Of a DNA stretch of 64,000 nucleotides, positions 19,920 through 27,609 are shown in pieces. Each line of letters starts with the position of its first letter. The stretch's first letter is position 1. A model generated the notes under the pieces. That model had not been told where the DNA came from. It did not search any database and saw only the letters and a list, made by a program, of their open reading frames with translations. Origin of the DNA: Methylovorus glucosotrophus (GTDB taxonomy: Bacteria; Pseudomonadota; Gammaproteobacteria; Burkholderiales; Methylophilaceae); assembly GCF_009858335.1 (NCBI RefSeq), contig NZ_VMSE01000001.1:496001-560000 (forward strand), written 5' to 3'. A program made the position numbers and the translations under genes.

Positions 19920-20672
19920 ATGCTGCCCACGCTGCGCGTAGCCACATTCAATATTCACAAAGGGCTGACGAGCTTCAACGCGCGTCTGGCCCTGCACGAT
20001 CAGCGCGAGATGATCCGCAACCTGCAGGCCGACGTGGTGTTTTTGCAGGAAGTGCAGGATGAGCACCATGGCAACGGCCTGCGCTTCAAGCACTGGCCCG
20101 CTGCCGGGCAAACGCATTTTCTGGCGGATGCCTGCGGCCCCAACTACGCCTATGGCAAAAACGCGGTTTACCCCGGCGGCCATCATGGCAATGCGGTGCT
20201 GTCGCGGTTTCCCATCCTGCAATCCACCACCCATGATATTTCTGCGCATGAAATCGAGCAGCGCGGCCTGCTGCATTGTGAAATCGCGATAGAAGGCTGG
20301 CCGCAAACCCTGCATTGCATCTGCGTGCATCTTGGCCTGCTGGCGCGCTGGCGTTTCAAGCAGTTTGGCGCCCTGCGTGATTACATCCACGCGGTGATTC
20401 CGGAAGATGCCCCGCTGGTGATCGCGGGTGATTTTAACGACTGGCGGCTCTCGGCCGGGCATCAGGTGATGGATGGGCTGAACATGCGCGAAGTGTTTGA
20501 GCATGCCCATGGCAAACCCGCGCGCAGCTTTCCTTCCATGTTTCCGCTATTCCGGCTGGACCGCATCTATGTACGCGGCTTCAATATTCATAGCGCGCAT
20601 GTGCACGGTGGCCCCCGCACTGCACTCACCTCCGACCACGCCGCTCTTTCTGCCGTGCTGGAAAAGCGATGA
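19920..20672 (+). CDS. Endonuclease/exonuclease/phosphatase-family protein
   Basis: 250 residues of the EEP fold: N-terminal ATFNIHKG, metal Glu in FLQEVQDEH, GNAVLSRFPI, catalytic IAGDFNDW and C-terminal TSDHAALSAVLE. It is encoded directly upstream of, and overlapping by ATGA, a cardiolipin synthase gene, an arrangement repeatedly seen with clsB (as with E. coli ybhP). It may hydrolyse a phosphodiester or phospholipid head group; the substrate is not known. Confidence 0.88.
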   Translation: MLPTLRVATFNIHKGLTSFNARLALHDQREMIRNLQADVVFLQEVQDEHHGNGLRFKHWPAAGQTHFLADACGPNYAYGKNAVYPGGHHGNAVLSRFPILQSTTHDISAHEIEQRGLLHCEIAIEGWPQTLHCICVHLGLLARWRFKQFGALRDYIHAVIPEDAPLVIAGDFNDWRLSAGHQVMDGLNMREVFEHAHGKPARSFPSMFPLFRLDRIYVRGFNIHSAHVHGGPRTALTSDHAALSAVLEKR

Positions 20673-21826
20673 GACCGCGCTACAGCCGGGGTAACGATAT
20701 ACGCCTGCTGCGCAATGGCACGGAATATTTCCCCGCGCTGTTGCAAGCGCTGGATAGCGCGCGTTACGAGATTTTCCTCGAAACCTATATTTACGAGATG
20801 GACGACATCGGCCAGCAGGTGACCGCATCGCTGATGCATGCGGCCGCCCGCGGCGTGCAGGTGCATCTGCTGCTGGATGGGTATGGCTCGCGATCTTTCC
20901 CGGAAAACACCCGCGAGCAACTGGAGCAGGCAGGCGTGCAGGTGCTGTTTTACCGCCCCAGGATTTCACCGTGGACCTTCAAGCGCAACCGCCTTCGACG
21001 CCTGCACCGCAAGCTGGTCACGGTAGATGCGCAAGTGGCTTTTGTCGGCGGCATCAACATCATTGACGACATGGACGTGCCGGGCAACATGGGTCCGCGC
21101 ATTGATTATGCCGTGCGGGTGCAAGGCCCGCTGCTGCCCGAAATACAGCTGCGCGTAGAGCGCCTGTGGCGGCGCATCGCCTGGATGCACCTGCAAGTGC
21201 GCTATGCTTCCACGGTGGATGGCGATACCAAACCCGGCATCACCGGCAACGTACGCGCCGCCTTTGTCATTCGCGATAACGTGTTGCACCGGCGCGATAT
21301 CGAGCGCATGTACCTGCAAGCCATCGGCCGCGCGCGCGATGACATCATCATCGCCAATGCCTACTTTTTGCCCGGCCGCCGCTTTCGCCGCGCCCTCATC
21401 GCCGCCGCCCAGCGCGGCGTGCGTGTGCGGCTGCTGCTGCAAGGGCGGCTCGAATACGTCTTCATGACCGCCACCCACGCCATCTATCACCAGTTGCTGG
21501 ATAGCGGCATCGAGATTTACGAATACCGCAAAAGCTTCATGCACAGCAAAGTCGCTGTGGTCGATAGCAAATGGGCCACCGTCGGCTCCTCCAACATCGA
21601 CCCATTCAGCCTTCTGCTCGCGCGCGAGGCCAATGTCGCCGTCATGGACAACGGCTTTGCCCTCACCCTCAAGCACGATCTGGAGCTGGCGATTCAAGAA
21701 GGCGCCGTGCAAGTACGCCCACAAGAATGGCAGCGCGGCCACTTCATCCGCCGCGGCTTCTCCTGGCTGGTCTTCGGCGCTGTCCGTTTCATCCTCGGCC
21801 TCATCGGCTACGGCAATCAGCACTAG
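20669..21826 (+). CDS. clsB: Cardiolipin synthase B-type phospholipase D protein
   Basis: 385 residues with two HKD motifs: HRKLVTVDAQVAFVGG (about residue 115) and HSKVAVVDSKWATVGSSN (about 292). This makes it a complete two-motif PLD-family enzyme that forms cardiolipin at the inner membrane. The length and the lack of N-terminal membrane helices fit ClsB rather than ClsA. ATG overlaps the stop of the upstream EEP gene (20669-20672). Confidence 0.9.
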   Translation: MRPRYSRGNDIRLLRNGTEYFPALLQALDSARYEIFLETYIYEMDDIGQQVTASLMHAAARGVQVHLLLDGYGSRSFPENTREQLEQAGVQVLFYRPRISPWTFKRNRLRRLHRKLVTVDAQVAFVGGINIIDDMDVPGNMGPRIDYAVRVQGPLLPEIQLRVERLWRRIAWMHLQVRYASTVDGDTKPGITGNVRAAFVIRDNVLHRRDIERMYLQAIGRARDDIIIANAYFLPGRRFRRALIAAAQRGVRVRLLLQGRLEYVFMTATHAIYHQLLDSGIEIYEYRKSFMHSKVAVVDSKWATVGSSNIDPFSLLLAREANVAVMDNGFALTLKHDLELAIQEGAVQVRPQEWQRGHFIRRGFSWLVFGAVRFILGLIGYGNQH

Positions 21827-21920
21827 GTTTTAGCGTGGGCAATGTCACGCCGCGGTTTGCCCTCGCCGCCGCAAGCCCTTATAATTCAAGCCCTGCATTC
21901 CTCATGCAGTTCTTTCAAGT

Positions 21921-21996
21921 GCCGGTGTAGCTCAGTTGGTAGAGCAGCTCATTCGTAATGAGAAGGTCGTAGGTTCGACTCCTATCTCCGGCACCA
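21921..21996 (+). tRNA. tRNA-Thr (anticodon CGT)
   Basis: 76 bases with encoded CCA. D-arm GCTCAGTTGGTAGAGC, anticodon loop TTCGTAA (CGT at 21954-21956), T-loop GGTTCGACTCC. The acceptor stem pairs GCCGGTG with CTCCGGC, leaving a T:T mismatch at position 6:67. Confidence 0.95.
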
Positions 21997-22090
21997 TTTC
22001 CCCCAAACGATCTAAAGCTGCGCACGAAGGGTGAGCCGGTAGTTCCCTACGGCGGTAGACGTGATTCCTTATCCCTCGGATGAGGAATCA

Positions 22091-22105
22091 GAGCGTAGCC
22101 CGGCG
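22091..22105 (+). repeat. REP-like short repeat, copy 1
   Basis: GAGCGTAGCCCGGCG, identical to 22247-22261. Confidence 0.5.
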
Positions 22106-22188
22106 AATCGAGTGCGTGAGTCGCAGTCTCAAAACCGCTTCCCAAACCAGCCACAACCTTACGCCGGAAGTTGATACAGCCAGGAGAA

Positions 22189-22217
22189 GAAAAAAGCGCC
22201 CATGAGGCGCTTTTTTT
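22189..22217. terminator. Bidirectional Rho-independent terminator
   Basis: AAAAAAGCGCC / GGCGCTTTTTT stem with a CATGA loop; A and T runs on both sides let it work on either strand. Confidence 0.85.
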
Positions 22218-22246
22218 ATAGGGGCTAAGGCGGTGCTTGGTGCCGG

Positions 22247-22261
22247 GAGCGTAGCCCGGCG
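22247..22261 (+). repeat. REP-like short repeat, copy 2
   Basis: Second copy of GAGCGTAGCCCGGCG, directly followed by the small palindrome GGCGCGAAGCGCC. Confidence 0.5.
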
Positions 22262-22276
22262 CGAAGCGCCGCCTAA

Positions 22277-22301
22277 ATTTATATTACGGACACAATACAA
22301 C
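22277..22301 (+). repeat. 25-base dispersed repeat, copy A
   Basis: Starts ATTTATATTACGGACACAAT; matches 23171-23195 at 21 of 25 positions. Each copy lies 130-185 bases upstream of a gene for a hydrophobic protein. Confidence 0.45.
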
Positions 22302-22430
22302 CAAGACACGCTTCATAGAATACAAATCACGCGGCCAAAATTTGGAATTGGCTGATTGGCCTTATTGGTCAATCATTGGGCCCTGGATGGTATGCTGGCA
22401 CATACAAACCATAACTGAGGCGAAAGCACT

Positions 22431-22862
22431 ATGAAAGTTTGGTCTTCTAGGCTGCTTGCGATTTATACGTTCGCGGCGTTGCTTCCTGCTACAGTGTTCC
22501 TTGCTGCAGGCTTAATCTTCTTTGTAGGAGCTATTGCAGCCATTTTCGATAACAAATTTATCTTGCTAAATGGCGGCATAGATTACGAATTCCTCTATCT
22601 CACACTAAGCTATCCCACTGGCCTTTTTGCAATTTGGCAATTTTGGGCGTTCGCCATTGCGACCATCCGAGAAGAGCAAGTGTTGTTCTCTTGGCGGCTA
22701 CGATTGGCAATTCTCTTTGGATGTATATCGGCTATAGGTGTGATTTTGATTGCTGGTTTGAATGCATTCGTATTTATTGTGCTGCCAGTCTGTGTTCTGT
22801 TAGGCTTGCTTATGCGTATCCAATATCGTCGCATCGAACCAGCAATGTCGGTTAACGCATAA
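22431..22862 (+). CDS. Hypothetical membrane protein, AT-rich
   Basis: 143 residues with about four hydrophobic segments (11-32, 58-78, 92-110 and 113-133) and a polar C-terminus. No family recognised. GAGGCGAAAGC lies upstream of the ATG. Codon use is AT-rich, unlike the flanking housekeeping genes. A 33-residue membrane peptide gene starts 1 base after its stop. Confidence 0.6.
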   Translation: MKVWSSRLLAIYTFAALLPATVFLAAGLIFFVGAIAAIFDNKFILLNGGIDYEFLYLTLSYPTGLFAIWQFWAFAIATIREEQVLFSWRLRLAILFGCISAIGVILIAGLNAFVFIVLPVCVLLGLLMRIQYRRIEPAMSVNA

Positions 22863-22863
22863 T

Positions 22864-22965
22864 ATGCAATTCGAGTCCCAAGTATATAGGATATTGTTTG
22901 TATTTTTAGTTTTCTCTTTTATTATCATATCGTTGGCTTTTACCTTCCAGCCTGATTGGGCTTAG
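22864..22965 (+). CDS. 33-residue membrane peptide
   Basis: ORF starting MQFESQVYRILFVFLVFSFI, one hydrophobic helix, ending FQPDWA. It starts 1 base after the stop of 22431-22862, so coupling is possible. The C-terminal P-D-W-A resembles P-N-W-A in the peptide at 23355. It could be real or chance; there is no homology information. Confidence 0.35.
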   Translation: MQFESQVYRILFVFLVFSFIIISLAFTFQPDWA

Positions 22966-23354
22966 AAACTTCTTAAAAAGACACCTAAACATATTGACGG
23001 TATGTTTGGCGGTACTGCTCAGTTTCATTTCGGCTTTACCCTCGTAAACAGTGGCTTGTAGCCGTTTGTTTCATAGCTATCTCCACAGTTATTCAATGTT
23101 ATTCCACTCCTGTTTTCTCCGGGTTTTCAAAGTCGTTTTTTTATCCTATACAAGATAACGTGCGGTGCGGATTTATATTGCAAAAACAATACAACGCCGC
23201 CTTATATTACTTGTCGAACAGACAGATGGATCGAAACCATGCTGACGATGCATCGAATGTAAATTTTTTGACCTGTCCGCTACGTAAGAACAGACTTTAT
23301 TCACATCATTATAAATTTAATAAAACACATGATGGACACGAGGAGTGCTTGAAT
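22966..23354. other. 389-base AT-rich gap
   Basis: No convincing gene. It holds the second copy of a 25-base repeat (23171-23195) and several T-rich stretches. The frame open from 23160 is better read as starting at ATG 23355, where a GGAG site is present. Confidence 0.5.
23171..23195 (+). repeat. 25-base dispersed repeat, copy B
   Basis: Starts ATTTATATTGCAAAAACAAT; 21 of 25 positions equal to 22277-22301. Confidence 0.45.
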
Positions 23355-23501
23355 ATGGACAAGAGAAACGAGAGCTTGCCTGCACGCCATGGGTGGCGGT
23401 GGCATATGGTGGTTGCGATTGTATTACTGCTTGTTCTGGTTTTTATCGTGCTGGGATTCGTATTGGTGATAGACCCGAACTGGGCATATGAACATGCCTA
23501 G
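23355..23501 (+). CDS. 48-residue single-span membrane protein
   Basis: Starts MDKRNESLPARHGWRWHMVV: a basic cytoplasmic N-terminus, one strong helix (about 18-39, rich in V/L/I), and a short tail IDPNWAYEHA. GGAG lies 10 bases upstream of the ATG. No family recognised. It is one of three very small membrane peptides in this AT-rich stretch. Confidence 0.5.
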   Translation: MDKRNESLPARHGWRWHMVVAIVLLLVLVFIVLGFVLVIDPNWAYEHA

Positions 23502-23520
23502 GGTATTAAATGAAAAAAGC

Positions 23521-23543
23521 AAAAAGCCCCTTTCGGAGCTTTA
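23521..23543. terminator. Terminator between convergent small genes
   Basis: AAAGC-CC / GG-GCTTT stem with a 4-base loop (GAAA on the minus strand) and one mismatch. On the minus strand it is followed by a T-rich run, so it best serves the minus gene at 23547. Confidence 0.55.
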
Positions 23544-23546
23544 TTG

Positions 23547-23645
23547 TTAGAACCACCACAACTTTAGTGTAAACATAATTCCCAACACCACGATCACCAA
23601 GGTAATGAGTGCTGAGCCTAACCAGTCTGGATTTTTCTGATTCAA
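23547..23645 (-). CDS. 32-residue membrane peptide
   Basis: TTG start preceded by a good AAGGAAG site at 7-base spacing. The peptide (TTG read as Met) starts MNQKNPDWLGSALITLVIVV and ends in KLWWF. Single helix. It is followed at once by a terminator, which supports a real short transcript. It carries an N-P-D-W motif next to the helix, similar to the two plus-strand peptides nearby. Confidence 0.45.
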   Translation of the reverse strand: MNQKNPDWLGSALITLVIVVLGIMFTLKLWWF

Positions 23646-23945
23646 GGCGGTACTTCCTTTTTATAAAGTTAAAAGGAACAGTACGCATGCAATTGAATAC
23701 TACAAATTTCCTCTAGATCGTAAAGTACGGGATTTAAAAGCCGGTATTTAATGGAGCACTGCAGAGGACAGTAAACTATTTAAAATTTATCAAAACATGA
23801 GTAGCGTATCTTCAACAAGATGAAGACATTTCAAGATAAACCTTTTTGGCTGAATAAGATAGGTTTATTTTTCTTAATATTCATCCCCCCAATCCTTGTA
23901 TCGTGAATCGCTCATCAGGTGATATGGAAAAATTTCTTTTATTTT
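23646..23945. other. 300-base AT-rich gap
   Basis: No coding potential seen on either strand. It presumably includes the promoter of the minus-strand peptide at its left edge and the 3' end of the L,D-transpeptidase transcript at its right edge. No clear motifs. Confidence 0.4.
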
Positions 23946-24500
23946 CTAAGGAAGTATTTCTATGGGGGTGCCCGCTTCAACAAAAGACCAGACAATATCC
24001 ATGTCTTCGTTTGTTAACGCGATGCAGCCGTTGGTCCAGTTGAATTTTTGGCTAACAGCGGATAGCCAGCTCAGCCCATTTTTCTGACCATGAATCATGA
24101 TCTGGCCGCCAGTTTTTTTGTTGAGGCTGGCGGCGTTTTTTATATCTTGAGTATTTGGATATGAGATATGAATGGCTTTGTAAAAAGCGCTGTCTTCTTT
24201 CTTGTAATCCAGGATATATAGCCCCTCTGGAGTTTTCTTGTCTCCCTCCTCTATCTTGTGGCCCTTTGGGTTTCTTCCAAGCGCCACATGAAATTCTTTA
24301 ACCACCTCTTCATCATTGAGCAACTGCAAGGTCTGTTTGCTTTTAAAAACTCTTACCAGGGTTACATGGCGAGTGGGGCCCATGGCTAAATCAGATGTTA
24401 TCGATTGCGATGCTGTTTCAGGATAAAAAGACAGTATGCTCAAAATGATAATGATCATTCCTGCAAGCATGCAGATTAGTTTTTTGGTTGGGGAGGTCAT
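23946..24500 (-). CDS. L,D-transpeptidase (YkuD family)
   Basis: 184 residues. An N-terminal hydrophobic anchor (about 8-25) puts the rest in the periplasm. The YkuD catalytic domain has His137 (IMIHGQKNG) and nucleophile Cys159 in TNGCIALTNEDM, a common variant of the S-x-G-C motif. Such enzymes form 3-3 peptidoglycan crosslinks or attach or release lipoproteins. Composition is AT-rich relative to the housekeeping genes, in keeping with the accessory look of this stretch. It is monocistronic. Confidence 0.88.
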   Translation of the reverse strand: MTSPTKKLICMLAGMIIIILSILSFYPETASQSITSDLAMGPTRHVTLVRVFKSKQTLQLLNDEEVVKEFHVALGRNPKGHKIEEGDKKTPEGLYILDYKKEDSAFYKAIHISYPNTQDIKNAASLNKKTGGQIMIHGQKNGLSWLSAVSQKFNWTNGCIALTNEDMDIVWSFVEAGTPIEILP

Positions 24501-24589
24501 TATGAAATCTTACTTGAATACCCCCGGAATTTATCTGAACCTTAATCTTTCAGCCAGGATCATGGTATGTAGCTGTACGCAGCTCATGA

Positions 24590-26665
24590 TCAAAAATTAT
24601 AAGTCAGCGTCAGCCTGGCGGTGCGCGGCTCCACCGGGTGAAAGTGCACATCATCCACTCCCGTCAGCGCTTCGCCTTGCAGTCGTGACGCGTAGTAGTA
24701 GTCGATATCGCTGTTTTTGCGGTTGAAGAGGTTGAATATATCCAGGGTCAGCCGGGTTTTTGCATCCACTTTATAGCCCACGCGCAGGTAGGCGATGGTG
24801 GTGGCGTTGGAGCGCACGCTGTTGTCTTCGAGCAAGGGTCTGGGGCCAAAGTAGCGCAGCTGAAAGGCGCCTGACCAGTTACCCAGCCGCGTGACCGTGG
24901 CGCCGAGCGAGGCGACCTGATTGATGGCGCCGGGGATGTAGTCACCTGCTGCATCATGCTCGGTGAAGCGGGCGTGGGTGGCGGCGAGGTCCATATCCAG
25001 CAGCAACCAATCGTTGGCGATGTAGTGGTTGTTCCATTCCACGCCCACCCGTTTGCTGGCGCGGCTGGCTTCGGTTTCCCCGGCATCGCCGACAAACACC
25101 AGCTCGGAGGCGTTATCCAGCCGCCATACTGCGAGTGAGCTTTGCAGGCCGCGGATGACTTCGGTGCGCAGCCCCAGCTCCATGCCGCGCGTGTTGACCA
25201 GCGGTGTGACGGCGCTGGTGGCGCCGCCGCCATTGGGCAGCTGGGTTTGGGTGGTGCCGCGGGCGTCGTTGCTGTGAAAGCCTTTGCCGATATTCACGAA
25301 GTATTCGGTATTGGCCCATGGCCCGAAGATCAGCGAGAGTTTGGGCGAGACCACGTCGTCATGCGCGGTGCCGGAGTTGCCCTGAATGCTGCTTTCCACA
25401 TCAAAGGCATAGCTGTCATAGCGCACGCCGGTCACGCTGCGGAATTTGGGCAGCCATTGCGTGGTGTTTTCGGCGAAAAGGCCGATGCTGGCTTCTTTCA
25501 CCTGATCTTCGCGGATGGTGGCAAGCCGTTGCCGTGCCACGGTGCTGTAGAGCCCTACCGGGGAGAGGCGGTCGTAACGCGTCTGCATGCCCAGCTTGTT
25601 TTGCACATCCAGCCCCGCCCATGTGCTGAACCAGGTCTGGCTGACATTAAGCCCCGCCATGCGCCGCTGCTCGCGCTGGTTGAATTGGTCGCCATTCACC
25701 GGGTCATTCAAAAAGTAAGAGAAGTTGCTGTAGAGGTCGAGCTTCGATTGCACCATATAGGCATTCACCTCAAACGCGCTTTGCTGGTTGCGCCGGTGCA
25801 AGCCGTAAGACAGGCTGTAGCGGGAAGACTCGCCGCCATCGGTGGTGTCTATTGCACCATAGCGGCTAATCAGGCCGGACGAGACGGCGCGCGCGGGTAT
25901 CTGGTCGGTGGCGTTCCAGTGATTGTGGTAAGCCATCGCCGTGACGTTGAATCCATTGGCGGCATCGCCTTCGCTGTAGCGCAGCACGCCATTCACCTTG
26001 CGCAGGTTTTCCGGGCTATCCCACGGGCCATCGTTGCGGTTGATTTCCAGACCATACAGCAGCTGCCCCTGGCCTGCGGAGATGGAGTTCGCCAGCAGAT
26101 AACGCCGGTATGCATTTTCCCCAATCGAAATCGAGGCCACGCCCTGCGGCAAGGTATTAGCCAGCTGCAAATGCGCCGCTCCGGCAGATGAAAAATCCCC
26201 TTCTTCAGCGTAATACGGGCCCTTGCGGTAGTGAATGCGCTCGACCAGTTCGGGAATCAGAAAATTGAGATCGGTATAGCCCTGACCATGCGCGTGCGAG
26301 CGCATGTTGACCGGCATCTCGTCTACATAGGTGGCAAAGTCGGTGCCATGGTCCAGATTGAATCCGCGCAGATAATACTGGTTGGCCTTGCCATCGCCGC
26401 AGTGCTGGCTGACGATCATGCCCGGCACAAACTCCAGTATTTCGCCGGTGCGCAGGGTAGGGCGGTTGGCGATCAATGTCGACGTCACGCTACCTTCACT
26501 GGCGGCATCCGAGGTGCCGATGGCGTTGTCGTAATGGCTGGTAATGCTGACCGGGCTTAGCGTCAGAGCTTCACTGCCATACGCCGACATAGCGCATGCC
26601 AGTGTCAGGCCGATGGTCCATATGCGACCCCATGAGGAGGCCACATATTCAGGGGGAAATGACAT
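24590..26665 (-). CDS. TonB-dependent outer-membrane receptor
   Basis: 691 residues from ATG 26665. This start gives a signal peptide (helix about 13-30, cut near SAYG-SEA); the frame is open further upstream, but without a signal-like sequence. The plug domain (about 45-160) contains GEILEFVPGMIVSQHCGDGK and YYLRGFNLDHGTDFATYVDE. The rest is beta-barrel strands ending in the outer-membrane C-terminal aromatic signature (LTYNF). The substrate is unknown; no transport ATPase or TonB lies nearby. No Shine-Dalgarno is obvious before the ATG. Confidence 0.9.
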   Translation of the reverse strand: MSFPPEYVASSWGRIWTIGLTLACAMSAYGSEALTLSPVSITSHYDNAIGTSDAASEGSVTSTLIANRPTLRTGEILEFVPGMIVSQHCGDGKANQYYLRGFNLDHGTDFATYVDEMPVNMRSHAHGQGYTDLNFLIPELVERIHYRKGPYYAEEGDFSSAGAAHLQLANTLPQGVASISIGENAYRRYLLANSISAGQGQLLYGLEINRNDGPWDSPENLRKVNGVLRYSEGDAANGFNVTAMAYHNHWNATDQIPARAVSSGLISRYGAIDTTDGGESSRYSLSYGLHRRNQQSAFEVNAYMVQSKLDLYSNFSYFLNDPVNGDQFNQREQRRMAGLNVSQTWFSTWAGLDVQNKLGMQTRYDRLSPVGLYSTVARQRLATIREDQVKEASIGLFAENTTQWLPKFRSVTGVRYDSYAFDVESSIQGNSGTAHDDVVSPKLSLIFGPWANTEYFVNIGKGFHSNDARGTTQTQLPNGGGATSAVTPLVNTRGMELGLRTEVIRGLQSSLAVWRLDNASELVFVGDAGETEASRASKRVGVEWNNHYIANDWLLLDMDLAATHARFTEHDAAGDYIPGAINQVASLGATVTRLGNWSGAFQLRYFGPRPLLEDNSVRSNATTIAYLRVGYKVDAKTRLTLDIFNLFNRKNSDIDYYYASRLQGEALTGVDDVHFHPVEPRTARLTLTYNF

Positions 26666-26772
26666 GCGTGGATTATTTAGATAGACACAGGCAGATTCAA
26701 CCACAAACCGGCCACTTTTTTTATAAGCACGATGACGTATACCTGCATGCCGCCCTGGCAAATATGAGGAGC

Positions 26773-26832
26773 ACCAAGCAGGTGACTAGTACCAAGCAGG
26801 TGACTAGTACCAAGCAGGTGACTAGTACCAAG
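26773..26832 (+). repeat. 18-bp tandem repeat, 3.3 copies
   Basis: Unit ACCAAGCAGGTGACTAGT at 26773, 26791 and 26809, perfect, followed by the first 6 bases of a fourth unit. It lies between the divergent TonB receptor and PEP-CTERM genes, 90 bases upstream of the latter. The unit length is a multiple of three, so it keeps an ORF open, but none there looks real. Confidence 0.9.
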
Positions 26833-26838
26833 GTACTA
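26823..26838. promoter_or_regulatory. Perfect-arm palindrome at the end of the tandem repeat
   Basis: TAGTACCAAGGTACTA, 7-2-7 inverted repeat with perfect arms. It is created where the fourth repeat unit breaks off. A possible operator for the PEP-CTERM gene or the receptor. Confidence 0.4.
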
Positions 26839-26921
26839 TTGTGCTAACCCTGCCGATCTCTACAATGGCGCAGCATCAAGCAATACTACAAAAACAGATT
26901 AGCCAACTATGGGGAAGCCAA

Positions 26922-27512
26922 ATGTTCAATAATTTTTTCAAGGGCCTGATTGCCAGCCTGGCCCTGCTGGCAAGTGTGGCAGCCAATGCGGCAACTGACA
27001 CTTACGGTACGCTGCTGTCGGGTTCATTCACACCTTCAAGTTCGTTCGCCACCTTGACTTACAGCAATGTTGGTAACGTCTATACCTTCACTTTGACTGC
27101 AAATGACCTCAATACCCTGTTCACTACCGATGCGTTTATTGGTGCCGTGGCTGTAGATTCTGCGGTAACGCCAACCGTATCAAATGTATCAGGCGATGCG
27201 CCAGTATCGATTGCTGCTGGCGGTGGTGCTGGTGGTGGTTTTGATTTCCGCTTTGATCTGACAGGCCCCAAGAAGGCACGTTTGACTGATGGTGAAAGCG
27301 TTACCTGGACAGCCACCTTTGCTAGCGCCGTTGAGCTGAGCGCATCCTCGTTTGCGCTGCATGTGCAAGGCTTGACCAATGCACAAGGTGGTAGCGCCTG
27401 GTACACCGCCAGCCCCCCCACTGTTTCCGCCGTGCCGGAGGCTGACACCTACGCCATGATGGCACTGGGTCTGGGCCTGATGGGCTTTGTTGCCCGTCGC
27501 CGTCGCGCCTGA
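26922..27512 (+). CDS. PEP-CTERM sorted exported protein (FxDxF-type)
   Basis: 196 residues from ATG 26922 (GGGGAAG upstream). Signal peptide MFNNFFKGLIASLALLASVA, mature start near ANAATDT. The body is a low-cysteine beta-rich domain of the FxDxF/PEP-CTERM exported type. The C-terminus carries the sorting signal VPEADTYAMMALGLGLMGF followed by RRRR: V-P-E box, hydrophobic helix, basic tail, as recognised by EpsH exosortase. The exosortase itself is not in the window. Probably an exopolysaccharide-associated surface protein. Confidence 0.88.
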   Translation: MFNNFFKGLIASLALLASVAANAATDTYGTLLSGSFTPSSSFATLTYSNVGNVYTFTLTANDLNTLFTTDAFIGAVAVDSAVTPTVSNVSGDAPVSIAAGGGAGGGFDFRFDLTGPKKARLTDGESVTWTATFASAVELSASSFALHVQGLTNAQGGSAWYTASPPTVSAVPEADTYAMMALGLGLMGFVARRRRA

Positions 27513-27528
27513 GATTGCTGGTAATATG

Positions 27529-27557
27529 AAAAAGCCCCGCTCGCGGGGCTTTTTTTA
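27529..27557. terminator. Rho-independent terminator after the PEP-CTERM gene
   Basis: AAAAAGCCCCGC / GCGGGGCTTTTT stem with a T run, usable on both strands; it also lies about 50 bases beyond the 3' end of the minus-strand GGDEF gene. Confidence 0.92.
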
Positions 27558-27609
27558 TGGGCTCACATACGCGGAGTCAGGTTAGCGGTAGGCGCTGAAG
27601 CTGGCGCGG

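Larger units (their letters stand above)
21997..22217 (+). other. Structured region downstream of tRNA-Thr, possible small RNA ending at a terminator
   Basis: Part of the 434-base gap after the tRNA. It holds a GTAG/CTAC hairpin (about 22038-22052), a 13-bp hairpin with a 3-base loop (22062-22090; TGATTCCT...AGGAATCA), a GCGA/TCGC stem near 22103, and a strong terminator at the end. No coding potential is convincing. It could be a tRNA trailer, a small RNA or a repeat remnant. Confidence 0.35.

Noticed and set aside
22088..22309. Minus-strand 73-residue ORF
   Set aside because: It spans hairpins, a terminator and REP-like repeats; low-complexity composition, no start signal.
23506..23688. 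60-residue minus-strand ORF
   Set aside because: Overlaps the 32-residue minus-strand peptide in another frame; that one has the better ribosome site and a hydrophobic helix.
21921..24590. Genomic island integrated at tRNA-Thr
   Set aside because: No duplicate of the tRNA 3' end was found, and there is no integrase or transposase; AT-richness alone is not sufficient.
26773..26832. Possible CRISPR-like repeat
   Set aside because: The units are directly adjacent with no spacers and no cas genes; it is a simple tandem repeat.
26596..26847. ORF translating the 18-bp tandem repeat as STKQVT units
   Set aside because: Unit length is divisible by three so the frame stays open by chance; it overlaps the start of the TonB receptor and has no ribosome site.
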